A stretch of DNA of 64,000 nucleotides from Closterium sp. Naga37s-1 (taxonomy: Eukaryota; Streptophyta; Zygnematophyceae; Desmidiales; Closteriaceae). Each line of letters begins with the position of its first letter. The first letter of the stretch is position 1. Location of the stretch: contig CANJKZ010000910.1 of the NCBI GenBank assembly GCA_947471745.1, forward strand, positions 1,828,501 through 1,892,500, given 5' to 3'. Both the position numbers and the translations under genes were made by a program. The notes beneath the pieces are model-generated. The model worked only from the letters and a program-made list of their open reading frames with translations. It was not told where the DNA came from and ran no database searches. Shown here piece after piece: positions 9,015 through 19,814 of the stretch.

Positions 9015-11256
9015 GTGCGGTCGCGACCGTACTTTTTTCCTCAACTTCAGCAGGTTCTTGGTGTCCCCTCTCCAACTGCCCTTACTCCTCCCCTACTGTG
9101 TCTACCGCCTGACCAGTCGCAGCCGCCATTACAGCCCGCCTCCCCAATGCCTGCTTCTTCTCCTTACTCTGAGCAAACCGGTGGCCTTACGGAGCATCGT
9201 GAGCCTGCGTCTCATCCTGCCTCCCCTGTTTGCACTGGTCATCGCGTTCCTCGTCCGCGTCCTCCTCCTGTCCCCGGCACACATGCTATGGCACTTCGTC
9301 CTTCCTCTGTTCCACTGCGTTTTCCTCTGCCTACTCCTCCTGAGTCCGCTCTTCCTGCCGTCCCTGACCCTGAGTCTGGCCACGCTCGTGCTGCCAGTCC
9401 CACTGTCTCTTGTCTCCTTGCCACTGATGTCACTGACCCCTCTTTTGAGTCCACTGCTGCGTCTGCCCTCGTTACTGAGCTAGTTGACTTTGCTGTTGTC
9501 TGTCGTCTAGACTACGCCACTGCTCTTGTTGCTGAGTCTGAATCTGCCAGTCCTCCGTCCGTCGGGCGTGAGTGTGCTCTTGGCACGGACGTCCTTGAGG
9601 ACAGGCAGGAGGACTTTGAGTGTCTTGCAGCTGTTGTACCTCGTTTCTCTTCCATGCTGCTTGCCACTGAGGGAGATCTGGGTGCACCAGACATCCCGAC
9701 CCCGCGCTCTTACGCAAAGGCGATTACGGGTCCCTACTCCTCTCAGTGCCAGGCAGCCATGGATTCCGACATGGCATCTTGGAAGCCCACAGGCATCTTC
9801 GTCGACGCAGTTCACCCATCTTGGGTGAACATAGTCGATGGCATGTGGATTTTCAGGGTGAATCGGCCTCCAGGTTCTCCGCCTTCCTTCAAAGCGATTT
9901 ACGTTGCTAGAGGCTTAACTCAGCGACAGGGGGTCGACTACTTCCAGACCTTCTCCCCCACCCCAAAGATGACTACTCTTTGGGTGTTGCTGCACGTCGC
10001 TGCTCAGCGTGACTACGAGTTGCACTCTCTGGACTTTAGCACAGCTTTCTTGCAGGGCAGCCTGCACAAGGAGATTTGGCTGTGCTGCCCACCTGGCTTC
10101 ACTGGGTCGTTTCCTGCAGGTACCCAGTGGAGCCTCCAGCGGCCAGTCTACGGTCTCCGCCAGGCGCCTCGTGAGTGGCATGACACACTGAGGACTACAC
10201 TTGCGGCTCTGGGGTTTACTCCTACTGCTGACCTGTCGCTGTTTCTACGCACCGACACCTCGCTGCTGCCGTTCTACGTCCTCGTGTACGTCGACGACCT
10301 CTTCTTTGCCACTGCTGACACTGAGGCACTTACCCTTGTGAAGTCGGAGCTGCAGAAGAGACACACCTGCACTGACCTAGGTGAACTGCGCAGCTATCTT
10401 GGCTTGAAGATCACCGGGGACAGAGCACGGCGCACCATCTATGACTCAGTCACACATGGTGCACCAGGTCTTTCAGTGCTTCGGCTTCCAGTTCTCCTCG
10501 CTACAGCCCACTCCTCTGTCTACCGGCCACTCGCTCTCAGCTCCACCTTCGGACGAGTCCGTAGAGCCGAGTGGTCCATACCCAGAGCTTGTGGGTTGCC
10601 TCATGTACCTGATGACGTGCACACGACCTGACCTCGCGTACCCTCTCAGCCTCCTGGCTTGCTACGTGGCTCCCGGTAGGAACCGATAGGTGCACTGGGA
10701 TGATGCGAAGAGGGTATTGCGTTACTTGTGCTGTACATCGGGCATGGGGCTCGTGCTTGGAGGACGGGGTCCAGTTGTCCTTTTTGGTCACGCAGGCGCT
10801 TCTTGGGTTGACGACTCAGCTACGCAGCGGCCGTCACAGGGTTACACCTTCAGCCTCGGTCCCGGCTCTGTTTCCTGGCAGTCTACCCGCTCGTCTTCGG
10901 TTCTCAGCTCCAGTTGTGAGGCTGAGATCTACGCAGGGGCCATGGCTGCACAGGAGCTACGCTGGCTCACCTACCTGCTGACTGACTTGGGAGAGCACCC
11001 GCGTTCGCCCCCAATTCTGTACATAGATAACAAGGCCATGATTGCCTTGTGTCAGGAGCACAGACTGGAGCACATCGCTCTGCGATACTTCCTTGCTCGA
11101 GAGTTGCAGCAGCGTGGCCAGCTTCGTCTTGCGTACGTGGCCACTAGGGCCAATACTGCTGAAATATTCACCAAGGCACTTCCGCCTGGTGATCATCAGC
11201 GCTTCTCTACTGTGTTAGGCCTTGTGCCTTCTTTGCCTCACTTGCTTACTGCTTGA
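9015..11256 (+). pseudogene. Cop-1 reverse transcriptase and RNase H
   Basis: 9015-10440 is open and carries the copia RT: FKAIYVARGLTQRQGVDYFQTFSPTPK, the AFLQGSL segment, YGLRQAPREWHDTL and the catalytic YVDD at 10287-10298. A frameshift near 10440 moves the frame. Connection and RNase H continue (SSSCEAEIYAGAMAAQELRWL, YIDNKAMIALC) to a TGA at 11254-11256. A further TAG sits at 10687-10689. RT copies the RNA and RNase H degrades it; both are lost here as one protein. Confidence 0.9.
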
Positions 11257-11482
11257 CTCTGCTTGTACTCTGATCAATATATATACCTGCATGCTTACAC
11301 TTGCTAGGGTATGATCACTGTCTTGTTTGTTCTCTTTTATATAACTCTGCATGTGAACTGGCCTTGTGGCCCTTTGCTTGTGCTCGGACTGTGTGGTGAC
11401 TTTGTGATCCACCCTGAGCTTGCTTTGCTTTCTTGACTGGTCTTGTGACCACTTGTTCTCCCCCACTTTGCCTATGGGTGTG
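11257..11482 (+). promoter_or_regulatory. Conserved 3' untranslated block of Cop-1
   Basis: A 226-bp non-coding block conserved in all Cop elements. It holds ATATATATACCTGCATGC (about 11277), then inverted repeats GGCC-TTGT-GGCC (11360-11371), GTGG...CCAC (11393-11412) and TGGTC-TTGT-GACCA (11438-11451), and ends in the polypurine-like TATGGGTG before the LTR. Its function is unknown. Confidence 0.6.
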
Positions 11483-11614
11483 TGTCAGAATGCTAAAGTG
11501 CTTACAATTGTGTAGGATATAGTGGGGTAGCCCATAAGGGGTACAACCCAATTAGGGTTAGTACTTGTACCCAACTTCTATTCAATGCATTCATTCTTGT
11601 TCGTTAGTTTGACA
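11483..11614 (+). repeat. 3' LTR of Cop-1
   Basis: 132 bp, TGTCAGAATG to TTTGACA, followed by the target duplication TACTT. The inverted repeat is at 11539-11546 and 11565-11572. Confidence 0.95.
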
Positions 11615-11619
11615 TACTT

Positions 11620-12876
11620 GCCTCCCACGAACATTATAGCATGTCCTATCCGACCCAAACATCAGCAAAACCTTTTGTTTTTGGGTCGCGTAAACGGGCG
11701 CAGTGCCTCAATCCTAGTTGATACAGGTGCAATTGCGTCATTGATCGATGAGAAGTGGATGGGATATTTGAATGTTTCTGTTCAAGGACCATCTTGTTCT
11801 ATCCGCCTGGGGGATGACAGGATCACCCCATGTAGAGGACATGCGTTGGTCAACCTGGATATCCAAGGATATCAGGAGAGCATCAGCGTTTTTTTCTTAC
11901 CCCTCCTAGTAGGCGTAGACATTGTCTTGGGAATGGATTGGCTATGGCCTAATGAGGTGATATTAAATTTCTAAGATAACACGCTTTCATTCACAAAGAA
12001 TGGGACGACGTTTCAATGGCAAGTCCCAAGGCGCCAAGCACTGGACGACAAACCCCAAACTTTAGCTATTGATGTGCTCTTTGTGTCGGCTCTCCAATTC
12101 AAAGAGCATGTGAAGGGAGCTGATACACTTTTTGTTGTACAACTAGACTCTGAATCAACAACTTCATATATTATTGAGGATTTCCCACCTCAAATGAAGG
12201 CGTTGGCAGAGGAATATTCTGAGGTTTTCGAGCAAATTCCGGACGGGTTACCTCCCGACCGTGCAGTCAGCCACACCATCCCGGTGGAACCAGGGAAGGC
12301 ACCACCATTTAGACCTCTGTATCGCCTCAGTCTAGCTGAGTACAAAGCGGCTAAACAACAGATTGAGGAATACCTCTGGAAGGGATGGATAGAATCGAGC
12401 GCGTCCCCATATGGAGCACCTATCTTGTTTCTTCACAAGAAGGGAGGTGCGCTGCGTATTTGCGTCGATATAAAACAGATATCCACTTCCGCGAATAGAA
12501 GATCTATTTGATTGACTGCAGGGTGCGCAATGGTTCAGCGCATTGTATTTGGCGCAAGGTTATCACCAGTTGCGTATAACAGAGGACGATGTTCCAAATA
12601 CGGCTTTCCGTTCGCCGTTCGGCCATTTTCAGTTGCGTGTGTTAAGTTTTGGCTTGACCAACGCCCCGGCCTCTTTCCAGAGGGCGATGAACGATGTGTT
12701 TCATGATGCGATTGGCCAGTTCGTATTAGTGTACCTCGATGACATCTTGGTATACTCAAAGACTGAAGACGAACATATGGAACATCTGAAATGGGTCCTC
12801 GAAAAATTACGCGAGCATAAATACTACGCGCGTTTGTAGAAATGCCATTTTTACAAACGTGAGCTGGAGTATTTGG
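11620..12876 (+). pseudogene. Ty3-B protease and first part of RT
   Basis: The gypsy protease shows ILVDTGAIASLI (about 11713-11745) and the second motif VDIVLGMDWL. RT begins with LPPDRAVSHTIPVEPG, SASPYGAPILF and LRICVDIK. A one-base shift near 12470 is followed by a TGA where CGA (Arg) is expected (about 12510). The palm then reads YLAQGYHQLRI, FGLTNAPASFQ and an intact catalytic YLDD at 12732-12743. A TAG at 12837-12839 replaces Gln in ARL-stop-KCHF. Cop-2 interrupts the next motif (ELEYLG). Confidence 0.9.
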
Positions 12877-13008
12877 TGTGAGATAATTGAGGAATGAATG
12901 ATGAACTAGGAAACAGGTGGGGTACAAGTAGACAACACAAAAGTGTTGTACCCTCTAAGGACTACCCCACTACAGCCTAAACAGACTATAGCATATATAA
13001 GTTTGACA
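12877..13008 (-). repeat. 3' LTR of Cop-2
   Basis: 132 bp. The inverted repeat GGGTACAA (12920-12927) and TTGTACCC (12946-12953) also holds an inner CAACAC/GTGTTG pair. Confidence 0.95.
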
Positions 13009-13237
13009 CACCCCCATAGGCAAAGTGGGGGAGAACAAGGGGTCACAAGACCAGTCAAGAAAAGCAAAGCAAGCTCAGGGTGGATCACAGAGTCACCACG
13101 CAGTCTGAGCACAAGCAAAGGGCCACAAGGCCAGTTCACATGCAGAGTTATATAAAGGAAAGCAAACAATACAGTGAACATAACCTAGCAAGTATAAGCA
13201 TGCAGGTATATGTACAAAGAGTACAGTACAGGCAGAG
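13009..13237 (-). promoter_or_regulatory. Conserved 3' untranslated block of Cop-2
   Basis: Minus-strand counterpart of the block in Cop-1. The third hairpin is at 13040-13053 and the GGCC-TTGT-GGCC hairpin at about 13118-13132. Confidence 0.6.
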
Positions 13238-14169
13238 TCAAGAAGAAAGCAAGTGAGGCACAGTAGGTACAAGGCCTAACACAGTACAGAAACGCTGATG
13301 ATCACAAGGCTGAAGTGCCTTGGTGAAAACATCAGCAGTGTTGGCCTGAGAGGCCACGTAAGCTAGACGAAGCTGGCCACGCTACTGCAACTCTCGAGCA
13401 AGGAAGTAGCGCAGAGCAATGTGCTTCGTTCTGTGCTCCAGTCTGTGCTCCTGACACAAGGCCAGCATGGCCTTGTTGTCGACGTACAGAACTGGAGGAG
13501 AACGAGGCGCCTCTCCCAAGTCGGTCAGTAGGTAGGTGAGCCAGCGTAGCTCCTGTGCAGCCATGGCCCCAGCGTAGATCTCAGCCTCACAACTAGAGCT
13601 GAGAACAGAAGAAGAGTGGGTAGACTGCCAAGAGACAGAACCGGAGCCAAGGCTGAAGGTGTAACCCTGTGACGACCGCTGCGTAGCCAAGTCGTCAACC
13701 CAGGAGGCGTCAGCGTGACCAGTGAGGACAACTCGAGCCCATCCTCCAAGCACGAGCCCCATGCCCGATGTACTGCACAAGTATCGCAACACCCTCTTCG
13801 CAGCATCCCAGTGCACCTTTCAGTGCCTGCCGGGAGCCACGTAGCGAGCCAGAAGGCTGAGAGGGTATGCGAGGTCAGGTCGTGTGCAAGTCATCAGGTA
13901 CATGAGGCAGCCCACAAGCTCTGGATACGGGCCACTCGGCTCTACGGACTCGTCCGAAGGTGGAGCTGAGAGCGAGTGACCGGTAGGCAGAGGAGTGGAC
14001 TGTGGCGAGGAGTACGTGAAGCCGAAGCGCTGAAGGACCTGCTGCACCATGTGTGACTGAGTCAAGGTAATGGTGCGCTGTGCTCTGTCCCGGGTGATCC
14101 ACAAGCCAAGATAGCTTGTCAGCTCACCCAGGTCTGTGCACGTGTGTCTCTTCTGCAGCTCGGCCGCCT
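13238..14169 (-). pseudogene. Cop-2 RT connection and RNase H; RT palm deleted
   Basis: Reading down the minus strand, the RT N-terminus ends in MWIFRVRRP and passes without the palm to ELQKRHTCTDLGELTSYLG at 14157-14170. About 470 bp, including YVDD, are missing relative to Cop-3. The junction shows CCG microhomology. The connection and RNase H are otherwise complete (SSSCEAEIYAGA, YVDNKAMLALC). Two base-change stops are present: TGA where sisters have CGA (about 13818) and TAG for CAG at 13382-13384. The ancestral stop is TGA at 13240-13238. Confidence 0.85.
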
Positions 14170-15611
14170 CACCCTGAAGATCCACATGCCACTGACGATG
14201 TTCGCCCCAGGTGGGGGAACCTCGTCTACGTAGGTGCCTGTGGACTTCCAGGAAGCCATCTCTGCGTCCATGGCTGCCTGCCACTGAGAGGAGTAGGGAC
14301 CCTCTATCGCCTCTGCGTAAGAGTGCGGGGTCGGGATGTCTAGTGCATCCGGGTCTCCCTCAGGGGCCAGCAGCATGGACACGAGATGAGGTACAGAAGC
14401 AGCAAAGCACTCAAACTCCTCCTGTCTGTCCTCAAGAACGTCCGTGCCAAGAGCACACTCACCCCCGACGGACGGAGGACAGACAGACACAGACGCAGCA
14501 ACCAGACTAGCAGCGTAGTCTAGGCGACAGGCAGCAGCAAAGTCAACAAGCTCAGTAACAAGAGCAGACGCAGCAGAGGACCCAAACAGAGGGTCAGTGA
14601 CAGCAGTGGCCAGAAAGCGCGTGACAGCTGGACTAGCAGCACGAAGGGAGTCAGACTCCGGGTCCGGACTGGCAGGAAGAGAGGACGCAAGAGGAGACGG
14701 CAGAGGGACACTCTGTGGAGCAGTAGAAGGACGCAGTGGCATAGAGTGAGTGCCTGGGACAGGAGGGAGACGCGGACGCGAAACACGACCAGCGCGAACA
14801 GTACGGACAGGCGACACAGCACGAGACGCAGGCGACACAGGACGAGACTCAGGCTCACGACGCTCCGTAAGACCTCCAGTTGGTCCATAGTAAGGACCAG
14901 GCAGTGGAGAGGCCGGCTGCAACTGTGACTGGGACCGGACAGGCGGCGGACTCAGGAAAGGAGGAGGACCAGGAGAAGGCGGTGAGCTAAGAACCTGCTG
15001 AAGGAGCGGAACGTAGTACGGCCGCGGCCGCGCAGCGCCTCCAGAAACAGCAGAAACAGGACCAGTAACCTCAGCCCCAGGGTCTCCAGTCCCAGCAGCA
15101 CCTCCAGCAGCTCCAGCAGCAGCAGCACCTCCAGCAGCGCCAGCACCTCCAGCAGCTCCAGCAGCAGCAGCACCTCCAGCAGCACCTCCGGCAGCACCAG
15201 CACCAGCAGCAACTCCAGCAGCTCCAGCAGCACCTCCAGTACCAGCAGTACCTCCAGTACTAGCAGCAACTCCAGCAGCTCCAGCAGCACCTCCACTACC
15301 AGAAGTACCTCCAGCACCAGCAGCATCCCCAGAAGCCCCAGCAGCACCTCTAGCACCAGCAGCACCTCCAGCAGCACCAGCACCAGCAGCACCTCCAGAA
15401 GCCCCAGCAGTACCCCGACAGAGCCGAGAGTACCACTCATGAAGCCGCTGTGGAGAGAGAGGCTCCCTCCGTGGCGGGACACGGAGAGCACCTCCAGACG
15501 CAGCACGCGCAAGCTCAGCACCCCCAGGCTCAGCACGCCCAGACTCAGCACCCCCAGACTCAGCACCCCCAGTCCCCGCACCCTTAGGCTCAGCACCCCC
15601 AGACTCAGCAC
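14170..15611 (-). pseudogene. Cop-2 linker and N-terminal RT region
   Basis: 14170-14922 encodes the pre-RT region (LVTELVDFAAACRLDYAASL; LEDRQEEFECFAA; SYAEAIEGPYSSQWQAAMDAEMASW). 14952-15611 is the Gly/Ala-rich linker with GAEP-type repeats and a variant QQLREW motif (EPLSPQRLHEWYSR, about 15430-15475). The frame matches that of the upstream Gag-integrase frame. Confidence 0.75.
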
Positions 15612-15651
15612 CTGAGTCGACAGCTACCTCGACCGGCTCGGCAGGGTCTAC

Positions 15652-18625
15652 CTAGGACACACCTGAGGGGGCAGGACCCTGGTGGGGAAGGGGGTCTACC
15701 GGGGGAGTACCTGGGGCAAGGAAGAGCGGCGGGGGGGGGGGGGGAGAGGCAGTGCGGTAGGGAAAGAGACTGTAGTACGACACCGACTCGTCAAACGTGA
15801 CGTCCTGAGAGGACAGAACACGACGCGAGGTGGGGTGGTAGAACTGCCACCCGGGTGCGTCAGGAGGGAAGCCAAGGAAGACACAGGGAACGGCACGGGA
15901 GGACAGCTTGTCCGCAGTAGTATCGCGGACAAAAGCTCGAGATCCCCAGACACGGAACGCGGACGCATCGCCAACCTTCCCCGTCCACCGCAGAGTAGGT
16001 GTGGTCTCCGACAAGGAGACACGAGGCTGAAGGTTGATCTGATGCGCTGCGTACTGAACCGCGAACGGCCACAGAAAATGGGGAGCAGCCGCATGGATCA
16101 TGGACGTACGAGCGACGTCCATGACCATGCCAATGCGGCGCTCAGCAATCCCATTTTGCTGCGGGGAGGCCGGAAGCGTGAATGTCTGGCGGATGCCGTC
16201 AGAACGACAGAAGGCTCTCAGGAGGTCGGAGGAAAACTCCCCGCCTCTGTCTGAGTGCAGACGCAGAACAAGAAGGTCTGAGCCGAAACTCTCACTAAGC
16301 TGGCGACGAGCACCGCGGATCCAGTCGATCAACACCTCAGGGACCTCACCCTTGCTGCGTAAGGGGAAGACTGTGGTGTAACGCGAGTAGTCGTCAACGA
16401 CCAGCAGGAAGTAACGCTCGTGACCCTGTCCACGGACGCGGGCTGGGCCCCACACGTCCATGTGAAGAGTCTGCAGAGGAGCCTCAGTCGGAGGGAACGA
16501 GCAGGAGTGAGGGGCGGCGCTCTGCCGGCCCTCGACACAGGAAACATAGGTGGGGGCAGGCCCCGGAGGAAGGGGAGGGAGGGACCTGGGGAGACCAGAG
16601 ACAAGGGCACGGGAGGCCATACCTCGAAGACGAGGCAGGGAGGGGTGACCAAGGCGGTGGTGCCAAAGGAGAGTCTTGTGCAACAGAGGACGACACGAGC
16701 AGGGGGCAGACTCAGGACTAGACCTGGACGCGGCAGCAAACACCTGACTAGACGTAGCTACCTGACCAGACGCAGAGACCGGAGGAGGCGCAGTACTCAG
16801 TGTGTACAGACTCGACCCTGGCCGACGGGTGAACGTGGCCAGGTGGCGGCCCGTCCGAGAGCAAGTGCAGTGGGTCACACGCTGACCTCCAGGGGTGAAC
16901 TGGTCAACCCACGCGTCCTGGAGGTCAGCTCCACTCACCAAGTTCGTAGAGAACGAGGGGAGGTGGAGTCCCGACAGCAAGCCCGACGGGGCCGCAGGAC
17001 ACGGTAGAACTGTAGAGGAGCGTGCAAGGACTGGGCCCCCTGAGGGGTCAGCAAGGGAGACCGCAACAGGCCGGCTGAGCGGCGTGAGCGTGGTGCTGTC
17101 TCTAAAGAAAGAGTGCGAAGCACCAGAGTCAAGTGTGAAAGTGTGCAAGGCCTCAGTAGGTGCAGTACCAGAGAGAGGAGACGTACCAGCACCTGGTGCA
17201 GCAGACGCACTAGCACCTAGGGCAGCAGCCGCACTAGCACCTAGAGCAGCAGCCGCAGTGCCCGGGTCGGGCGGGACACTCAGGTAACAGTCACCCTCAG
17301 TAATATCAGCAAGAGCATACATGGCAGCAAGGATAGCATCAAAATCTAGATCAAAGATAGGCACATTCTGCAGAAGCAGATCATGCCAGCGAGGGAGCTC
17401 AACAGAGTCAGGAAACTGGGTACGCCAAGCGTCAGTCAAGTGACCAAAGCAGCGCTGCGTGGTGTGTGGGAGCCCACACACCTCCCCACTACGAGGGCCA
17501 GTGCGAAGAACGTAAGCGCAGGGACCTGCACCCCCAGACCTCCCACGCCCAGCGTACCACTCACGAAGCTGCTGAACCGACGGGGTCTCACTGGAGCGCG
17601 GCTGCTGCTGACGCTGGCTACCACCAGCGCCTCCACGCTGCGCGGCTGCACCTCGACCAGCACCACCGCCGCCGCCACCTCCACCACCGCTGCCGCTGCC
17701 TCCACCACCTCCGCCGCTGCCTCCACCACCTCCACCGCCGCCACTTGAGCCCCCACTCCCGGTGCCACCCCCACCTCCACCGCCACCCCCTCCTCCTCCG
17801 CCACCACCCCCCCCGCCGCCCCCTCCACCACCTCTGCTCCCCTTGCCCTTGCTGTTGCGGCGTCTCCCACTAGGAGCAGACGCAGCCCCGACCTCCTCAG
17901 TGCCAACGAGGTCGACAGCAGCAGCAGAAGCAACAGAGGGGAGAAGGGGGACAGGGGAACACCCCTCAAAGAAAGGGGTGCGACGGTCGCCGCGAGAAGC
18001 ACCTACAGCTAAGATACTCTTCTCAACTGCAGTAAGGCGCTCCTCTAGCAGGTCGACAGTCAGCTCGGTGGGGCAAAGGGAGAGGAAGTGATCCCTGACT
18101 GAGGAAAGGGAGTCAGGGAGGCGGGTGACTAGGTAGTAAAGGGTGATGTACATGGGGGGGGGGGTTCTTGGCACAGAACTCAGTGGGAAGGGCAGCACGG
18201 TAGCGGGCGTCACTAGTGCGAAGGTGAGCAACTAGGTCAGCGACTGTGGCAAAGGCGGCAAGGTCTGGGAAAAGGTGCGGCAGCATGAGGCGGCTGAGTG
18301 CAGCAGTGGAAGGGGAGGAGTAGCGTGCAACTACAGCGTCGTACAAAGACTGAGCAGTCTTGCACTGGCCAAAGTGTGCGCGCTCAGCAGGCGGCAGGTG
18401 ACTACGAACAGCAAGACGAGCAACAGCGTCACGAGTGGTCCACTGAGAGCGAACAGTACTGTCAGCAGTGGCAGTAGGAGCAGTGGAAACACCGGACGTG
18501 TGATCGAAAAGAGATACCCCATCTCTAGAATCACACTGAAGAAACAGCTGTAGATCGTCAACCCACACGTCAAAGCCAACTGCACGTCCCTCAGCATCAA
18601 AGGTAAGAACGGTAGGACTAGCCAT
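15652..18625 (-). pseudogene. Cop-2 gag, protease and integrase
   Basis: Gag starts at 18625 (MASPTVLTFDAEGRAVGF). Near 18155-18165 an 11-base G run (C on the coding strand) replaces the 10-base run of Cop-3 and shifts the frame; from there 859 codons are open down to 15652. They encode the Gly-rich spacer (about 17690-17850), the zinc motif (CAYVLRTGP...CGLPHTTQRC), the protease (LDSGASHSFF) and the pre-integrase zinc region (WHHRLGHPSLP). A complete integrase follows (MDVWGP, LHSDRGGEF, QQNGIAERRIG). The closing TAG at 15652-15654 stands for CAG (VSQVDPAEP in Cop-3). Confidence 0.9.
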
Positions 18626-18839
18626 AGTAGCAGTAGGAGCAGCAGCAGTGCAAAGCAGTGGTAGCAGCAGTAGCAGCAGTAGAAGCAGTAGCAGCAGTCG
18701 AAGCAGTAGCAGCAGTGCTGCTTGGCAGAGCAGTGCGGCTCGGTGGGGGCGGCGCGGCTCGGCTGAGCGGCGCTGCTCGGCTGGGCGGCGCGGCTCGGCT
18801 GGGCGGCGCGGCTCGGCTACTGGCGGCGCGGCAGCAGGG

Positions 18840-19612
18840 AGGGGGAGGGGGGGGGGGGGGGGGAGCACGAGTGCTTACCAGGGGCCGCTGTTGGGGCGGG
18901 AGCAGGGCAGGGCGAGGCCGACGGGCGGCGGGTCAGCGACGGGCGGCGGGTCAGCGACGGGCGGCAGGTCGGCGACTGGCGGCTGGTCAGGGACGGGCGG
19001 CAGGTCGGCGACGAGCGGCTGGTCAGGGACGGGCGGCAGGTCGGCGACGGGCGGCTGGTCAGGGACGGGCGGCAGGTCGGCGACGGGCGGCTGGTCAGGG
19101 ACGGGCGGCTGGTCAGGGACGGGCGGCGGGTCGGCGACGGGCGGCTGGTCAGGGACGGGCGGCAGGTCGGCGACGGGCTGCTGGTCAGGGACTGGCGGCG
19201 GTCCAGAGGCGGGCGATGACCGGCATAGGGGGGGGGGGGGAGGGGGCAACGGGCCACAAACGGGCCGTTACGGGCCGCGAAGGGGCCGCGACGGGCCGTG
19301 AAGGGGCCGCGACGGGCCGTGAAGGGGCCGCTACGAGCCGCGAAGGAGGCCGCTACGGGCCGCAAAGGGGCTGCTACGGGCCGGAAAGGGGCCGCTACGG
19401 GCCGCAAAGGGGGCCGCTACGGGCCGCGAAGGGGCCGCGACGGGCCGTGAAGGGGCCGCTACGGGCCGCGAAGGGGCCGCTACGGGCCGCTAAGGGGCTG
19501 CTACGGGCCGCGAAGGGGCCGCTACGGGCCGCAAAGGGGCCTCTACGGGCCGTGAAGGGGCCGCTACGGGCCGCGAAGGGGCCTCGAAGGGCAGGCGCGA
19601 CGCGCGCGTCGG
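18840..19612 (-). repeat. Leader arrays of Cop-2
   Basis: Two different arrays: about 18910-19200 with a roughly 35-bp unit (GGCGGCAGGTCGGCGACGGG then CGGCTGGTCAGGGA), and about 19255-19600 with a roughly 20-bp unit (GGGCCGCGAAGGGGCCGCTAC). A poly-G run at 18847-18863 and another near 19230 flank the first. Neither array is convincing as protein. Confidence 0.85.
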
Positions 19613-19668
19613 GCAGGTAAGGAAAAAAAAAGAATTTTAGTGGTGGGCCCTTAGGAAAAAAAATCGAA

Positions 19669-19682
19669 CTAGCTCTATACCA
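19669..19682 (-). other. Primer-binding site of Cop-2
   Basis: On the minus strand TGGTATAGAGCTAG follows the LTR, a variant of TGGTATCAGAGC. Confidence 0.75.
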
Positions 19683-19814
19683 TGTGAGATAATTGAGGAA
19701 TGAATGATGAACTAGGAAACAGGTGGGGTACAAGTAGACAACACAAAAGTGTTGTACCCTCTAAGGACTACCCCACTACAGCCTAAACAGACTATAGCAT
19801 ATATAAGTTTGACA
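19683..19814 (-). repeat. 5' LTR of Cop-2
   Basis: 132 bp, identical by eye to 12877-13008; followed on the plus strand by the target duplication TTTGG. Confidence 0.95.

Larger units (their letters stand above)
4929..11614 (+). mobile_element. Cop-1: Ty1/copia element inserted in Ty3-B, TSD TACTT
   Basis: Two 132-bp LTRs (4929-5060 and 11483-11614) are flanked by the 5-bp duplication TACTT (4924-4928 and 11615-11619). Internal order is primer site, GC-rich leader array, gag, protease, integrase, linker, RT and RNase H, which is the copia order (integrase before RT). I count about 8 differences between the LTRs, so this insertion looks older than Cop-2. It is defective through a TAG in gag, frameshifts near 7265, 7600 and 10440, and loss of the integrase C-terminal region. 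Confidence 0.95.
12877..19814 (-). mobile_element. Cop-2: copia element inside Ty3-B RT, minus strand, TSD TTTGG
   Basis: Two 132-bp LTRs (12877-13008 and 19683-19814) read identical by eye and are flanked by TTTGG (12872-12876 and 19815-19819). Read on the minus strand: primer site (about 19670-19682), leader arrays, gag from 18625, protease, integrase, linker, RT and RNase H to about 13238. Identical LTRs imply a very recent insertion. Even so, the RT catalytic core is deleted (junction about 14160-14170) and gag carries a homopolymer frameshift. It may therefore be a non-autonomous copy mobilised by a relative. Confidence 0.95.

Noticed and set aside
8222-9112. Long Leu/Glu/Val-rich frames such as those at 8222-9112, 14952-15611, 33279-33656 and 36861-37955.
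   Set aside because: They are the +1 or +2 readings of Gly/Ala/Thr-coding GGTGCTGGAG-type repeats in the integrase-RT linker; the frame that continues the polyprotein is the Gly/Ala-rich one.
5100-19612. CRISPR array for the regular GC-rich repeats.
   Set aside because: The units are contiguous and variable, without equal repeats separated by unique spacers, and the DNA is eukaryotic.
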